A DNA stretch of 6,887 nucleotides from CAZQVN01 sp964596775 (lineage in GTDB: Bacteria > Eisenbacteria > RBG-16-71-46 > JABDJR01 > JAWXBZ01). The translations under genes were made by a program, and so were the position numbers. Shown here piece after piece: positions 1-6,485 of this stretch. The DNA lies in assembly GCA_964596775.1 (NCBI GenBank), contig CAZQVN010000104.1, forward strand, positions 1 to 6,887. Reading direction: 5' to 3'. The notes below the pieces were generated by a model that saw only the letters and a program-made list of their open reading frames with translations, was not told the DNA's origin and did no database searches. Each line of letters starts with the position of its first letter. The first letter of the stretch is position 1.

Positions 1-1010
1 ATCGCCTTCGACAGCCTCGGCAGCGAAAAATCGTAGCGGTAGCTGATCCCCATGTGCCCGTCGTCGAACTCCTCGTGGACATGCTTCACGCCGAGCTTCT
101 TCAACTCCTTCGACAGGACCCGCGCGCCGATGTGCAGATGCCATTCGTCGCGGATGCCGGCATCCAGAAACACGAGCCGCATCTTCTTGAGCGCCGCCGC
201 ATGTTTCGCCGCCATCCGGACGGGATCATGCGGCAGCCACTTCGCCCACACCTTTTCGTTGAGCGCGCCGGTCTTCATGTCGAACGGCAGATCGAAGCCG
301 AGCGGCGATTTCGGATTCGGGCTGTAGCAGCTGGCCATGCCGATGATGTTCAGGGCGCCGACCATCTCGTTCTTCTTTTTCGGGGCCGCGTCGAACGCCT
401 TGAGAAACGCCGGCACGCCGCCGTGACGCGAGATCTCGTTGAACGCCTTCGGAAAATCGGGCAGATAGCCGTACTCGAAGTACGCGTCTCCGGAATGGCT
501 GGCCAGGGCGCCGAACACGTCGGGATGCCTCATGCCCAGGACGAGCGCGCCGTAGCCGCCGCTCGACTTCCCCATCACCGCCCGGTGACGCGCTTCCGCC
601 TTCGTGCGGTAGCGGCTGTCGATCCACGGGACGATCTCCTCGACCACGTGATCCTCGTAGCGGCCGGTGGCGGTGGAGTTCAGGTACTGGCTCCCGCCGT
701 AGCGCGTGTAGCAGTCGGGCATCACGAGGATCATCGGCTTGACGCGGCGGGCGGCGATCAGGCGGTCCATGCGCTGGTCGAGAGCCTCGTCGAAGTTGGA
801 ACGGTTGAGCATCATCCGGCCGCTTCCGGTGAATCCGGTCAGGACGAAGACCACCGGGTAGCGCTTCGACTTCGACGCATCGTAGTCCGGGGGCAGGTAC
901 ACCGGAACCTCGCGGACGTGGGGATCGCCGGGCTTGTTGCCGCGCAGGACGCGGCTGTCGATGTGGTCCAGGACCACGCGGCCGCGGGGAAACTTTGCTT
1001 TCGTTGCCAT
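1..1010 (-). CDS. Esterase family protein (esterase D-like alpha/beta hydrolase), C-terminal end cut by window edge
   Basis: Reading the minus strand from ATG at 1010 gives 336 open codons to the window edge with no stop. The start is supported by GGGAGG four bases upstream. Family features are visible: an N-terminal beta-strand region with VYLPPDYD (37-44) and RYPVVFVLTGF (50-60), then MPDCYTRYGGSQY (97-109). The nucleophile elbow GKSSGG places the catalytic Ser at 149. The likely acid is Asp288 in AGIRDEWHLHIGA, and the likely base is His319 in DDGHMG. This order matches the PF00756-type esterases (esterase D, feruloyl esterase and mycolyltransferase relatives). The N-terminus (MATKAKFPRGR) has no signal peptide, so a cytoplasmic hydrolase of an ester or thioester is expected; the substrate is unknown. 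The family is usually about 280-350 residues, so only a few C-terminal codons are probably missing. It is transcribed divergently from the ABC operon across a 198-bp gap. It could also be an acyl-transferase-like member of the same fold. Confidence 0.9.
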   Translation of the reverse strand, partial: MATKAKFPRGRVVLDHIDSRVLRGNKPGDPHVREVPVYLPPDYDASKSKRYPVVFVLTGFTGSGRMMLNRSNFDEALDQRMDRLIAARRVKPMILVMPDCYTRYGGSQYLNSTATGRYEDHVVEEIVPWIDSRYRTKAEARHRAVMGKSSGGYGALVLGMRHPDVFGALASHSGDAYFEYGYLPDFPKAFNEISRHGGVPAFLKAFDAAPKKKNEMVGALNIIGMASCYSPNPKSPLGFDLPFDMKTGALNEKVWAKWLPHDPVRMAAKHAAALKKMRLVFLDAGIRDEWHLHIGARVLSKELKKLGVKHVHEEFDDGHMGISYRYDFSLPRLSKA

Positions 1011-1019
1011 TTCGCCTCC
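1011..1019 (-). promoter_or_regulatory. Ribosome binding site of the esterase gene
   Basis: On the minus strand the sequence just before the ATG at 1010 reads CTGGGAGGCGAA-ATG. GGAGG with a 4-base spacer is a strong Shine-Dalgarno match. It decides the start, because the reading frame stays open further upstream. Confidence 0.75.
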
Positions 1020-1039
1020 CAGAGTTTCGATTTCACGAA

Positions 1040-1068
1040 GGCGGTGACTATAATGGAAAATCACCGCC
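1040..1068. promoter_or_regulatory. Inverted repeat around the -10 boxes, candidate operator
   Basis: GGCGGTGA (1040-1047) and TCACCGCC (1061-1068) are perfect 8-bp reverse complements. The 13-bp spacer between them contains TATAAT. The arrangement fits a dimeric repressor site that would block both the plus- and minus-strand promoters. It could also fold as a hairpin in a transcript starting further upstream. No regulator gene is visible in the window. Confidence 0.5.
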
Positions 1069-1075
1069 GTGTTGA
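1047..1075 (-). promoter_or_regulatory. Candidate promoter of the esterase gene
   Basis: On the minus strand TCAACA (1075-1070, four of six matches to TTGACA) is separated by exactly 17 bp from TATAGT (1052-1047, five of six matches to TATAAT). Transcription would begin near 1040, leaving a leader of about 30 nt that contains the GGGAGG ribosome binding site. The -10 overlaps the plus-strand TATAAT, so two polymerases could not occupy both promoters at once. This is called by consensus only. Confidence 0.5.
1049..1054 (+). promoter_or_regulatory. TATAAT -10 box, candidate promoter of the ABC/M1 operon
   Basis: A perfect TATAAT lies 154 bp before the ATPase start codon in otherwise GC-rich DNA. 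No good -35 stands at 16-18 bp upstream (TTCGAT or TTTCGA there match poorly), so the promoter may be weak or need an activator. Transcription would start near 1061 and leave a leader of about 148 nt. The box lies inside an inverted repeat (1040-1068). Confidence 0.45.
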
Positions 1076-1090
1076 GCGGCGCCACTCAAC
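1071..1090. repeat. Second inverted repeat in the divergent intergenic region
   Basis: GTTGAG (1071-1076) and CTCAAC (1085-1090) are perfect reverse complements with an 8-bp spacer, three bases after the first inverted repeat. The left arm covers most of the minus-strand -35. In the operon leader it would form a 6-bp hairpin near the 5' end. It is either a second operator half or an mRNA structure; the sequence does not decide. Confidence 0.35.
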
Positions 1091-1196
1091 GCAACCCGCA
1101 GGCAGCCGATGCCGTACCACTGTTGGCTTGAGGAGCCGCTGCGGCATTCCGACGGCGCCCCGAACTGCCCGAACCGAAAATCGTCCGCCCATCCCC

Positions 1197-1203
1197 AGGG
1201 AGG
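1197..1203 (+). promoter_or_regulatory. Ribosome binding site of the ABC ATPase gene
   Basis: AGGGAGG lies five bases before ATG 1209. It fixes the true start, since the frame is open for another 385 codons upstream through the antisense of the esterase and the intergenic region. Confidence 0.8.
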
Positions 1204-1208
1204 CTCCA

Positions 1209-2141
1209 ATGCTCGTCGTGAAGGAACTGATCAAGATCTATCCCGGCCCGGTGGCCGCGCTCCAGGGCATCAACCTCGAGGTTTCGCACGGGATGTTCGG
1301 CCTTCTCGGGCCGAACGGTGCCGGCAAGTCGACCTTCATGAAAATCCTCGCCGGACTCCTGGAACCGACATCCGGCACCGTCAGCCTGAACGGCGACGAC
1401 ATTCTGAAGGATCCGAAGAAGCTCTGGCCGCGTCTCGGATACCTCCCGCAGGAGTTCGGTTTCTACCCGCATCTCAACGGCGAACAGATGCTGACGTATC
1501 TCCTTGAATTGAAAGGTGTTACCGCCCCATCCGGAATGAAGAAACTGACCGCGGAACTCCTCGATCGCGTCAACCTGACGTTCGCGGCGAAGCGCAAGGT
1601 CAAGGGGTACTCGGGCGGAATGCGCCAGCGGCTGGGGATCGCGCAGGCGCTGGCCGGAAACCCGGAACTGATCATCGTGGACGAACCGACGGCGGGTCTC
1701 GATCCGGAAGAGCGGCTGCGGTTCTACCGTCTCCTGGCCGAACTCGCGCACGAACGGATCGTTCTGCTGTCCACGCACATCGTCGAGGACGTTGCGGTGC
1801 TCTGCCCGCGCTTCGCGGTGATCCGCGGGGGCCGTCTCGTGTCGCTGACCACGCCGCAGGAAGCGCGGCAGTCGATCGAGGGAAAGATCTTCGAGGGCGC
1901 CGTGGGATCCGATGAGTTCGATGCGCTGAAGGGGTCGCACCAGGTGATCCAGGCCATCCTCGTGGCCGGGAAGAACCGGGCGCGCGTGTACACGGCGGCC
2001 GGAGCGCCGCCGGCCGGTTTCGAGCCGGTCTCGCCGACGCTCGAGGACGCCTATCTCATCCTGATGCAGTCCGACCAGGCCCGTGAGCGCGGGGACGCCG
2101 CCGCCATGGCGGGCGCCGCCGCGGCGGGTGCCGACCGATGA
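1209..2141 (+). CDS. ABC transporter ATP-binding protein of the two-gene ABC-2/M1 system
   Basis: This 310-residue ATPase hydrolyses ATP to drive the permease encoded immediately downstream. All nucleotide-binding motifs are intact: Walker A GPNGAGKST (34-42), Q-loop Gln81 in GYLPQEFG, signature YSGGMRQR (134-141, a YSGGM variant of LSGGQ), Walker B LIIVDE (154-159) with catalytic Glu159, D-loop AGLDP (162-166), and H-loop His190 in LLSTHIVEDV. The order and the GLLGPNGAGKST/TAGLDP wording match the CcmA-like drug and antibiotic exporter ATPases. Residues 215-298 form the C-terminal extension common in ABC-2 ATPases, ending with SPTLEDAYL, a usual feature. The last dozen residues (AAAMAGAAAAGADR) are Ala/Gly-rich. 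The start is ATG 1209, with a good ribosome binding site; longer upstream readings are antisense to the esterase. The stop overlaps the permease start (ATGA), implying translational coupling and probably equal expression of both partners. Confidence 0.95.
   Translation: MLVVKELIKIYPGPVAALQGINLEVSHGMFGLLGPNGAGKSTFMKILAGLLEPTSGTVSLNGDDILKDPKKLWPRLGYLPQEFGFYPHLNGEQMLTYLLELKGVTAPSGMKKLTAELLDRVNLTFAAKRKVKGYSGGMRQRLGIAQALAGNPELIIVDEPTAGLDPEERLRFYRLLAELAHERIVLLSTHIVEDVAVLCPRFAVIRGGRLVSLTTPQEARQSIEGKIFEGAVGSDEFDALKGSHQVIQAILVAGKNRARVYTAAGAPPAGFEPVSPTLEDAYLILMQSDQARERGDAAAMAGAAAAGADR
2101..2127 (+). repeat. Two perfect 12-bp GC palindromes before the permease start
   Basis: CCGCCATGGCGG (2101-2112) and CCGCCGCGGCGG (2116-2127) are each self-complementary. 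They lie in the Ala/Gly-rich tail codons of the ATPase, 11 bases before the permease ATG. In the mRNA they could form compact hairpins, or pair with each other, and mask the start region until ribosomes translating the ATPase open them. They could equally be a by-product of GC-rich alanine and glycine codons. Confidence 0.35.
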
Positions 2142-5100
2142 GCCTCACGCGCCAGAACCGGGTCATGGCGCTCGACCTGAAGCACAACCTCACCCGACCG
2201 CTCTTCTGGATGCTCGTCCTGTTCCTCGGCCTCACTGCGTGGGGCATGTCCACCGGTCACATGAGGATCGCGTCCGGCGACAGCATGGTCGGGGGCACGA
2301 AGGCGTGGCTCACGTCCGAGTTCGCGGTGGCGCAGATGGTCACGCTCATCACGTTCCTGTTCTACACGTTCTTCATCGCGGTGGCCGCGGGGATGGCGGT
2401 AATCCAGGACGACGAGGCCAGAGTCGGCGCGGTGATCCACGCCACCCCGCTCCTTCCCGGCGAGTACATCCGGGGCAAGTTCCTCGCGGTGATGCTGAGC
2501 TTCGTCGCCGTCCTCCTCCTGCACACGGCGTTCATGATGTTCTTCAACCATGTCGTCCCGAACGCGGTGGCCGACGAGATCCGCGGCCCGTTTTCGGTGA
2601 TGAACTACCTCCGCCCGGCGCTGCTCCTCTGCGTGCCGCTGATCTTCTTCCTCACCGCCACGGCGTTCCTGGTCGGCGTGTGGACGCGGAAGCCGGTCCT
2701 CGTGTTCGTCCTGCCGGTGGTGCTGGTGCTCGGCGGCGCGTTCTTCCTCTGGGACTGGTCGCCGACCTGGCTCGACCCGAAAATCAACCGCCTGCTGATG
2801 ATTCTCGATCCGGCCGGATTCCGCTGGCTGAACGAAACCTGGCTCAAGGTCGACCGCGGCGTGGAGTTCTACAACAAGGCGCCGATGGGCTTCGATCTGA
2901 CGTTCGTCCTGAACCGGTCGTGGCTGATCCTGGCCGGCGTCCTGTCGCTGGTCGCCGCGAACCGGGTGTTCGCCGGCCAGATGCAGGGGGAAAAAGCCTC
3001 CCGGAAGAAGGCCGGAAAGGGCGCCGCACCGGTCGCGGAACCCGCCGCCGGCGGCCACACCGGCAGCATCGCCGACATGGGTATGACGTCCTCGTCCCCC
3101 GGATTCCTGGCCTCGGCGTGGACCGTGGCCCGGGCGGAGACCCGCGAACTCCTGAGCCAGCCGGGGCTCTACCTGTTCGTGCCGATCATTCTGCTCCAGG
3201 TGATCGCCAATACGTTCTTCCGGACCGGAGCTTTCGAAACGCAGCTCCTGGCCACGCCGGGAACGATCGCCGTCGAATCGTTCACCACGCTGACGCTGCT
3301 TCTCTGCCTGCTGCTGCTCTTCTATACCGTGGAGTCGATGGAGCGCGAAAAGCGGAGCGGGTTCGGGAGCATCTTCCTGTCCACCCCGCTCCGGACCGGT
3401 GCGGCGCTGCTCGGCAAGGCTCTGGCGAACAGCCTGCTGGCGGTGGGCATCCTGGCCGCCGCGCTGCTCGGCGGCCTCGTGGTCATCCTGATCCAGGGGA
3501 AGGTTGCGTTCGACCTCATGCCGTTCCTGATCGTCTGGGGACTCCTGCTGATCCCGACGTTCCTCGTCTGGACGACGTTCGTGATGGCCGTGCAAGCGCT
3601 GCTCAACAACCGCTACACGACCTACGGCGTGGCGCTCGGTGCGCTGATCTTCACCGGCTACCGGCAGATGACCGGAAAAATGAACTGGGTCGGCAACTGG
3701 GACCTCTGGGGCACGCTGCAGTGGTCGGACTTCGGCGTTTTCGAGATGAGCCTTCCGGCGCTGCTGCTGAACCGGATCATGGTGCTCGGGCTCACCGTTT
3801 TCTTCATCGTGCTGACGATGAGGCTGTTCCCCCGCGCCGAGCGCGACACGTCGCGCACCGGGGCCCGGCTCGCGCCCGGCGCCCTGCTGCGGAGCGGGTT
3901 GCGCCTCCTGCCCTACGCCGCCGTGCCTGTGATCGCCGGGGTCCTGCTCTGGGTGCAGGTCAACGACGGGTTCCAGGGCAAGGCGATGGAAAAGAAGACG
4001 AAGGACTACTGGCGGCGGAACCTGGCCACCTGGCGCGACGCGAAGTACCCCGACCTCGTCGACGTGTCGCTGGACCTGGAGCTGGAGCCGGCGAAGCGCT
4101 GGTTCCGGACCGACGGCGTGTACACGCTGGTGAACCGCCAGGAGAAGGCCCTCCACCAGGTGCCGCTGACCGGCGGCCCGCACTGGAAGAACCTCGTCTG
4201 GACGGTGAACGGCGACTCCGCAAAGCCGGACGACCGCGTGGGCCTTTTCGTGTTCGACATGAAACCGCCGCTGGCTCCGGGCGACACGGTGCGCATCGGC
4301 TTCCGCTTCGACGGAAAGGTGCCGGACGGCATCACGAAAAACGGCGGCGGCAACGAGGAGTTCATCCTCCCGTCGGGCGTCGTCCTCACCAGCTTTTCCG
4401 GATCGTTCACGCCCCTGGTCGGCTACCAGGAATCGGTGGGCATCGACAAGGACAACAAGTACGACGCGAAGGTCTTTCCCGACGATTTCTACGAGGGAAT
4501 CACGAAGCCGGCGTTCGGCAGCGGCAACAACGTGACGACCCGGGTCAGGATCACCGGGCCGGCCGACTACCGCTACAACTCCGTCGGCGTGATGGTGTCC
4601 GACGAGGTCAAGAGCGGCCGGCGGACGACGGAATGGCGGACGGATCACCCGGTCAACTTCTTCAACGTGGTGGCCGGCAAATGGACGGAGAAGCGGGGCA
4701 ACGGCACCGTGATCTACCATCACCCGGAACACGACTACAACGTGGATTCGATGCTCGTGGCGCTCGACGCGTCGCGCAAGTACTACTCGGAGTGGTTCCA
4801 CGAGTATCCGTGGAAGGAGCTCAAGCTGTCGGAGTTCCCGGCGCTGGCCAGCTACGCGCAGGGCTTCCCCACTGACATCACGTTTTCCGAATCGATCGGT
4901 TTCCTCGTCCGGCAGGACAGGAAGGCGGACCTGGCGTTCATGGTGACGGCGCACGAGGCGGCGCACCAGTGGTGGGGCAACATCCTGCTGCCCGGCGAAG
5001 GCCCCGGCGGCAACATCCTCTCCGAGGGGATGGCCCACTTTTCGACGCTCCTGCTCTTCGAACAGGTCAAGGGGCTGGAGGGGCGTATCGAATTTGCGAA

Positions 5101-5944
5101 GCGGATCGAGGAACGCTACGGCGACCGCCGGCAGGTGGACTCGGAGCGGCCCCTCGTGAAGATCGACGGGTCGAAGGCCGGCGACACGACCGTCACCTAC
5201 GACAAGGGGGGCTGGGTGATGTGGATGCTGCTGAACCGGATGGGGCGCGACAACGCGCTGGCCGGTCTTCAGGAGTTCATCCGGACCTACACGAGCGGAC
5301 CGGACTTCCCCGTCCTCCAGGATCTCGTGAACACGCTGCGGCCGTTCGCGCCGGACTCCCTGGCCTACGAGGACTTCGTGCGGCAGTGGTACTTCGACGT
5401 GGTCATGCCGCAGTACCGGCTCACGGAGGGCACGCGCAGCGAAACGGCGATGGCCGGCGCCTCCCGGAGCGGATCGGGCCCGGACAGCGCCGGCGCCTCC
5501 GACGGATCGGGCACGGCAATCGCCGATGGCGGGTCGAGCGCATCCTCCGGCGCCGTGTCCGGATCGAAGCAGAGCTGGCAGGTGACCGTCACGGTCGAAA
5601 ACATCGGCACCGGCACGATGCCGGTGGAGGTGGCGGCGGTGAGCGGCACCCGGTTCCGAAAGGCGAAGGAGGCGAAGAAAGTGAAGGTCGGCGGCGGGTC
5701 CTCGGACAAAAAGGAGCGTCCCGGAGCCGGTTCAGCGGCCGATGCCGCCGCGGGGATCACCGTGCCGGCGGCCATGGCCTCCGAATCGGGGGAATACCGC
5801 GAGTCCCGGTCCACGGTCAGGCTCGAGGCGGGAGAAAAGAAGACCATCACTCTCGTCTGCGACTTCAAGCCGGAGAAGGTGATCATGGATCCGGACGCGC
5901 TCGTGCTCCAGTTGAAGAGGAACCAGGCGGTGTTCGAGTTCTAG
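2138..5944 (+). CDS. ABC-2 permease (two tandem halves) fused to extracytoplasmic M1 family metallopeptidase
   Basis: This is a 1268-residue membrane protein. Half one has about six hydrophobic segments (near 21-37, 62-88, 115-136, 160-181, 186-204, 259-275). A Lys/Gly/Ala-rich linker (279-322) follows, then half two (near 344-361, 382-398, 429-452, 462-484, 494-508, 540-561). Each half has the ABC-2 coupling stretch after its second segment: DDEARVGAVIHATPL (91-105) and EREKRSGFGSIFLSTPL (402-418). A 13th segment (590-608) would put the rest outside the cytoplasm. An M1-like beta domain starts near 632. The zinc site is HEAAH (939-943) with Glu963 in LSEGMAHF, and the likely catalytic Tyr is 1021 in VTYDKGG. 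No GAMEN motif is seen; the matching place reads QGFPTDITFSESIGF. A Gly/Ser/Ala linker (1098-1144) leads to a final beta domain (1147-1268) with a second charged, Ala-rich insert. The ATGA overlap with the ATPase decides the start. Function inferred: ATP-driven export or extraction of a peptide coupled to its cleavage. Confidence 0.9.
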   Translation: MSLTRQNRVMALDLKHNLTRPLFWMLVLFLGLTAWGMSTGHMRIASGDSMVGGTKAWLTSEFAVAQMVTLITFLFYTFFIAVAAGMAVIQDDEARVGAVIHATPLLPGEYIRGKFLAVMLSFVAVLLLHTAFMMFFNHVVPNAVADEIRGPFSVMNYLRPALLLCVPLIFFLTATAFLVGVWTRKPVLVFVLPVVLVLGGAFFLWDWSPTWLDPKINRLLMILDPAGFRWLNETWLKVDRGVEFYNKAPMGFDLTFVLNRSWLILAGVLSLVAANRVFAGQMQGEKASRKKAGKGAAPVAEPAAGGHTGSIADMGMTSSSPGFLASAWTVARAETRELLSQPGLYLFVPIILLQVIANTFFRTGAFETQLLATPGTIAVESFTTLTLLLCLLLLFYTVESMEREKRSGFGSIFLSTPLRTGAALLGKALANSLLAVGILAAALLGGLVVILIQGKVAFDLMPFLIVWGLLLIPTFLVWTTFVMAVQALLNNRYTTYGVALGALIFTGYRQMTGKMNWVGNWDLWGTLQWSDFGVFEMSLPALLLNRIMVLGLTVFFIVLTMRLFPRAERDTSRTGARLAPGALLRSGLRLLPYAAVPVIAGVLLWVQVNDGFQGKAMEKKTKDYWRRNLATWRDAKYPDLVDVSLDLELEPAKRWFRTDGVYTLVNRQEKALHQVPLTGGPHWKNLVWTVNGDSAKPDDRVGLFVFDMKPPLAPGDTVRIGFRFDGKVPDGITKNGGGNEEFILPSGVVLTSFSGSFTPLVGYQESVGIDKDNKYDAKVFPDDFYEGITKPAFGSGNNVTTRVRITGPADYRYNSVGVMVSDEVKSGRRTTEWRTDHPVNFFNVVAGKWTEKRGNGTVIYHHPEHDYNVDSMLVALDASRKYYSEWFHEYPWKELKLSEFPALASYAQGFPTDITFSESIGFLVRQDRKADLAFMVTAHEAAHQWWGNILLPGEGPGGNILSEGMAHFSTLLLFEQVKGLEGRIEFAKRIEERYGDRRQVDSERPLVKIDGSKAGDTTVTYDKGGWVMWMLLNRMGRDNALAGLQEFIRTYTSGPDFPVLQDLVNTLRPFAPDSLAYEDFVRQWYFDVVMPQYRLTEGTRSETAMAGASRSGSGPDSAGASDGSGTAIADGGSSASSGAVSGSKQSWQVTVTVENIGTGTMPVEVAAVSGTRFRKAKEAKKVKVGGGSSDKKERPGAGSAADAAAGITVPAAMASESGEYRESRSTVRLEAGEKKTITLVCDFKPEKVIMDPDALVLQLKRNQAVFEF
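5456..5566 (+). repeat. Imperfect repeats encoding the Gly/Ser/Ala linker
   Basis: GGCGCCTCC followed shortly by CGGATCGGGC occurs at 5456-5479 and again at 5492-5512, with a 36-bp period. A decayed third version lies at 5549-5566 (GGCGCC, then TCCGGATCG). The repeats code for alternating Gly, Ser, Ala and Asp in the linker of the M1 fusion (residues about 1107-1143). This suggests the linker grew by small in-frame duplications. The period is a multiple of three, so changes in copy number would keep the frame. Confidence 0.5.
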
Positions 5945-5984
5945 GAAGGGGCGAGGCGGGGCGGATGCGGGATCCGTTGATCTC
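5945..5984. other. Short convergent intergenic gap
   Basis: Forty bases separate the stop of the ABC/M1 operon from the stop of vapC on the opposite strand. The gap is G-rich on the plus strand (GGGGCGAGGCGGGGCGG), and no stem followed by a T-run is visible in either direction. Transcripts may therefore overlap at their 3' ends. Confidence 0.6.
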
Positions 5985-6485
5985 TTATCGCCTTGATCCG
6001 GCTTCTTTCACGCCGGCCTCGATCCGCGGCGATCGACCTCGCCGACGCCGGTCCGATGCCGATGGCCCCGGGTAGATCGAGAACCCCTCCAGGCGGGCCG
6101 CCCGGTTGAGTCTCTCGTCGAGGCAGACAAAGCCCTCGGTTCCTGGGTCGTTCTCGACCCAGATCAGGGCGGCGGCAAGTTGCAGAGCATCGGCCGCACG
6201 CAGGTCGTGAACGGCCAGGAGCCGGCCCGCGCGGCTGCGCACGGGTTCCGAGGGAAGAACGGAGTGCACGTCCGCCATCAGATCCCTGAGACGGGCTTCG
6301 CTTTCGGCAACGTCGACATCGTCCATGGCGATCGACCGGCGTCTCCGGTAGAGGGCCGACAGACACTCCACGGGACTTCCCCACCATATGACCGGATTCG
6401 AATCGTCGAGGAGAAGCGACGCCATGGCCGCGGATGACCGCTCTGAAACGAGCAGGGGCACAAGGGCGGAACTATCCCAGAACAT
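5985..6485 (-). CDS. vapC: VapC-like PIN-domain toxin
   Basis: This 166-residue PIN-domain protein would be a Mg-dependent endoribonuclease that cuts tRNA or rRNA when free of its antitoxin. The acidic active-site residues are present in order: Asp4 in MFWDSSALVPL, Glu40 in SPVECLSAL, Asp99 in DLRAADALQLAAAL, and Asp123 in FVCLDERLNRAARLEGF, so the enzyme looks intact. The PIN fold should end near GFSIYP (134-139). A further 26 or so residues, rich in Arg (DRRRRGRSPR), extend beyond the usual VapC end. That tail is either a real basic extension or read-through after loss of an earlier stop. The start ATG shares one base with the vapB stop (TGATG), so translation is probably coupled. The only upstream purine run is the G8 tract at the end of vapB. 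The gene converges on the ABC/M1 operon. Confidence 0.92.
   Translation of the reverse strand: MFWDSSALVPLLVSERSSAAMASLLLDDSNPVIWWGSPVECLSALYRRRRSIAMDDVDVAESEARLRDLMADVHSVLPSEPVRSRAGRLLAVHDLRAADALQLAAALIWVENDPGTEGFVCLDERLNRAARLEGFSIYPGPSASDRRRRGRSPRIEAGVKEAGSRR

Noticed and set aside
54..1208. N-terminal extension of the ABC ATPase reading frame by 385 codons
   Set aside because: The stretch is antisense to the esterase and crosses the intergenic region. The family start with Walker A at residue 34 and AGGGAGG before ATG 1209 fix the real start.
2083..4875. A 930-codon plus-strand frame overlapping the ATPase end and the permease
   Set aside because: The translation is Arg/Pro/Gly/His-rich, has no membrane segments or motifs, and is the shifted frame of the permease gene.
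2051..5038. A 995-codon open frame on the minus strand opposite the permease/M1 gene
   Set aside because: It is rich in Arg, His, Glu, Asp and Gln with no recognisable domain, and lies antisense to a protein with clear motifs. This is a typical artefact of G/C-biased third codon positions.
4969..6075. A 368-codon plus-strand frame over the end of the M1 gene and vapC tail
   Set aside because: Low-complexity Arg/Gly/His-rich translation with no motif; it is the out-of-frame shadow of the M1 domain.
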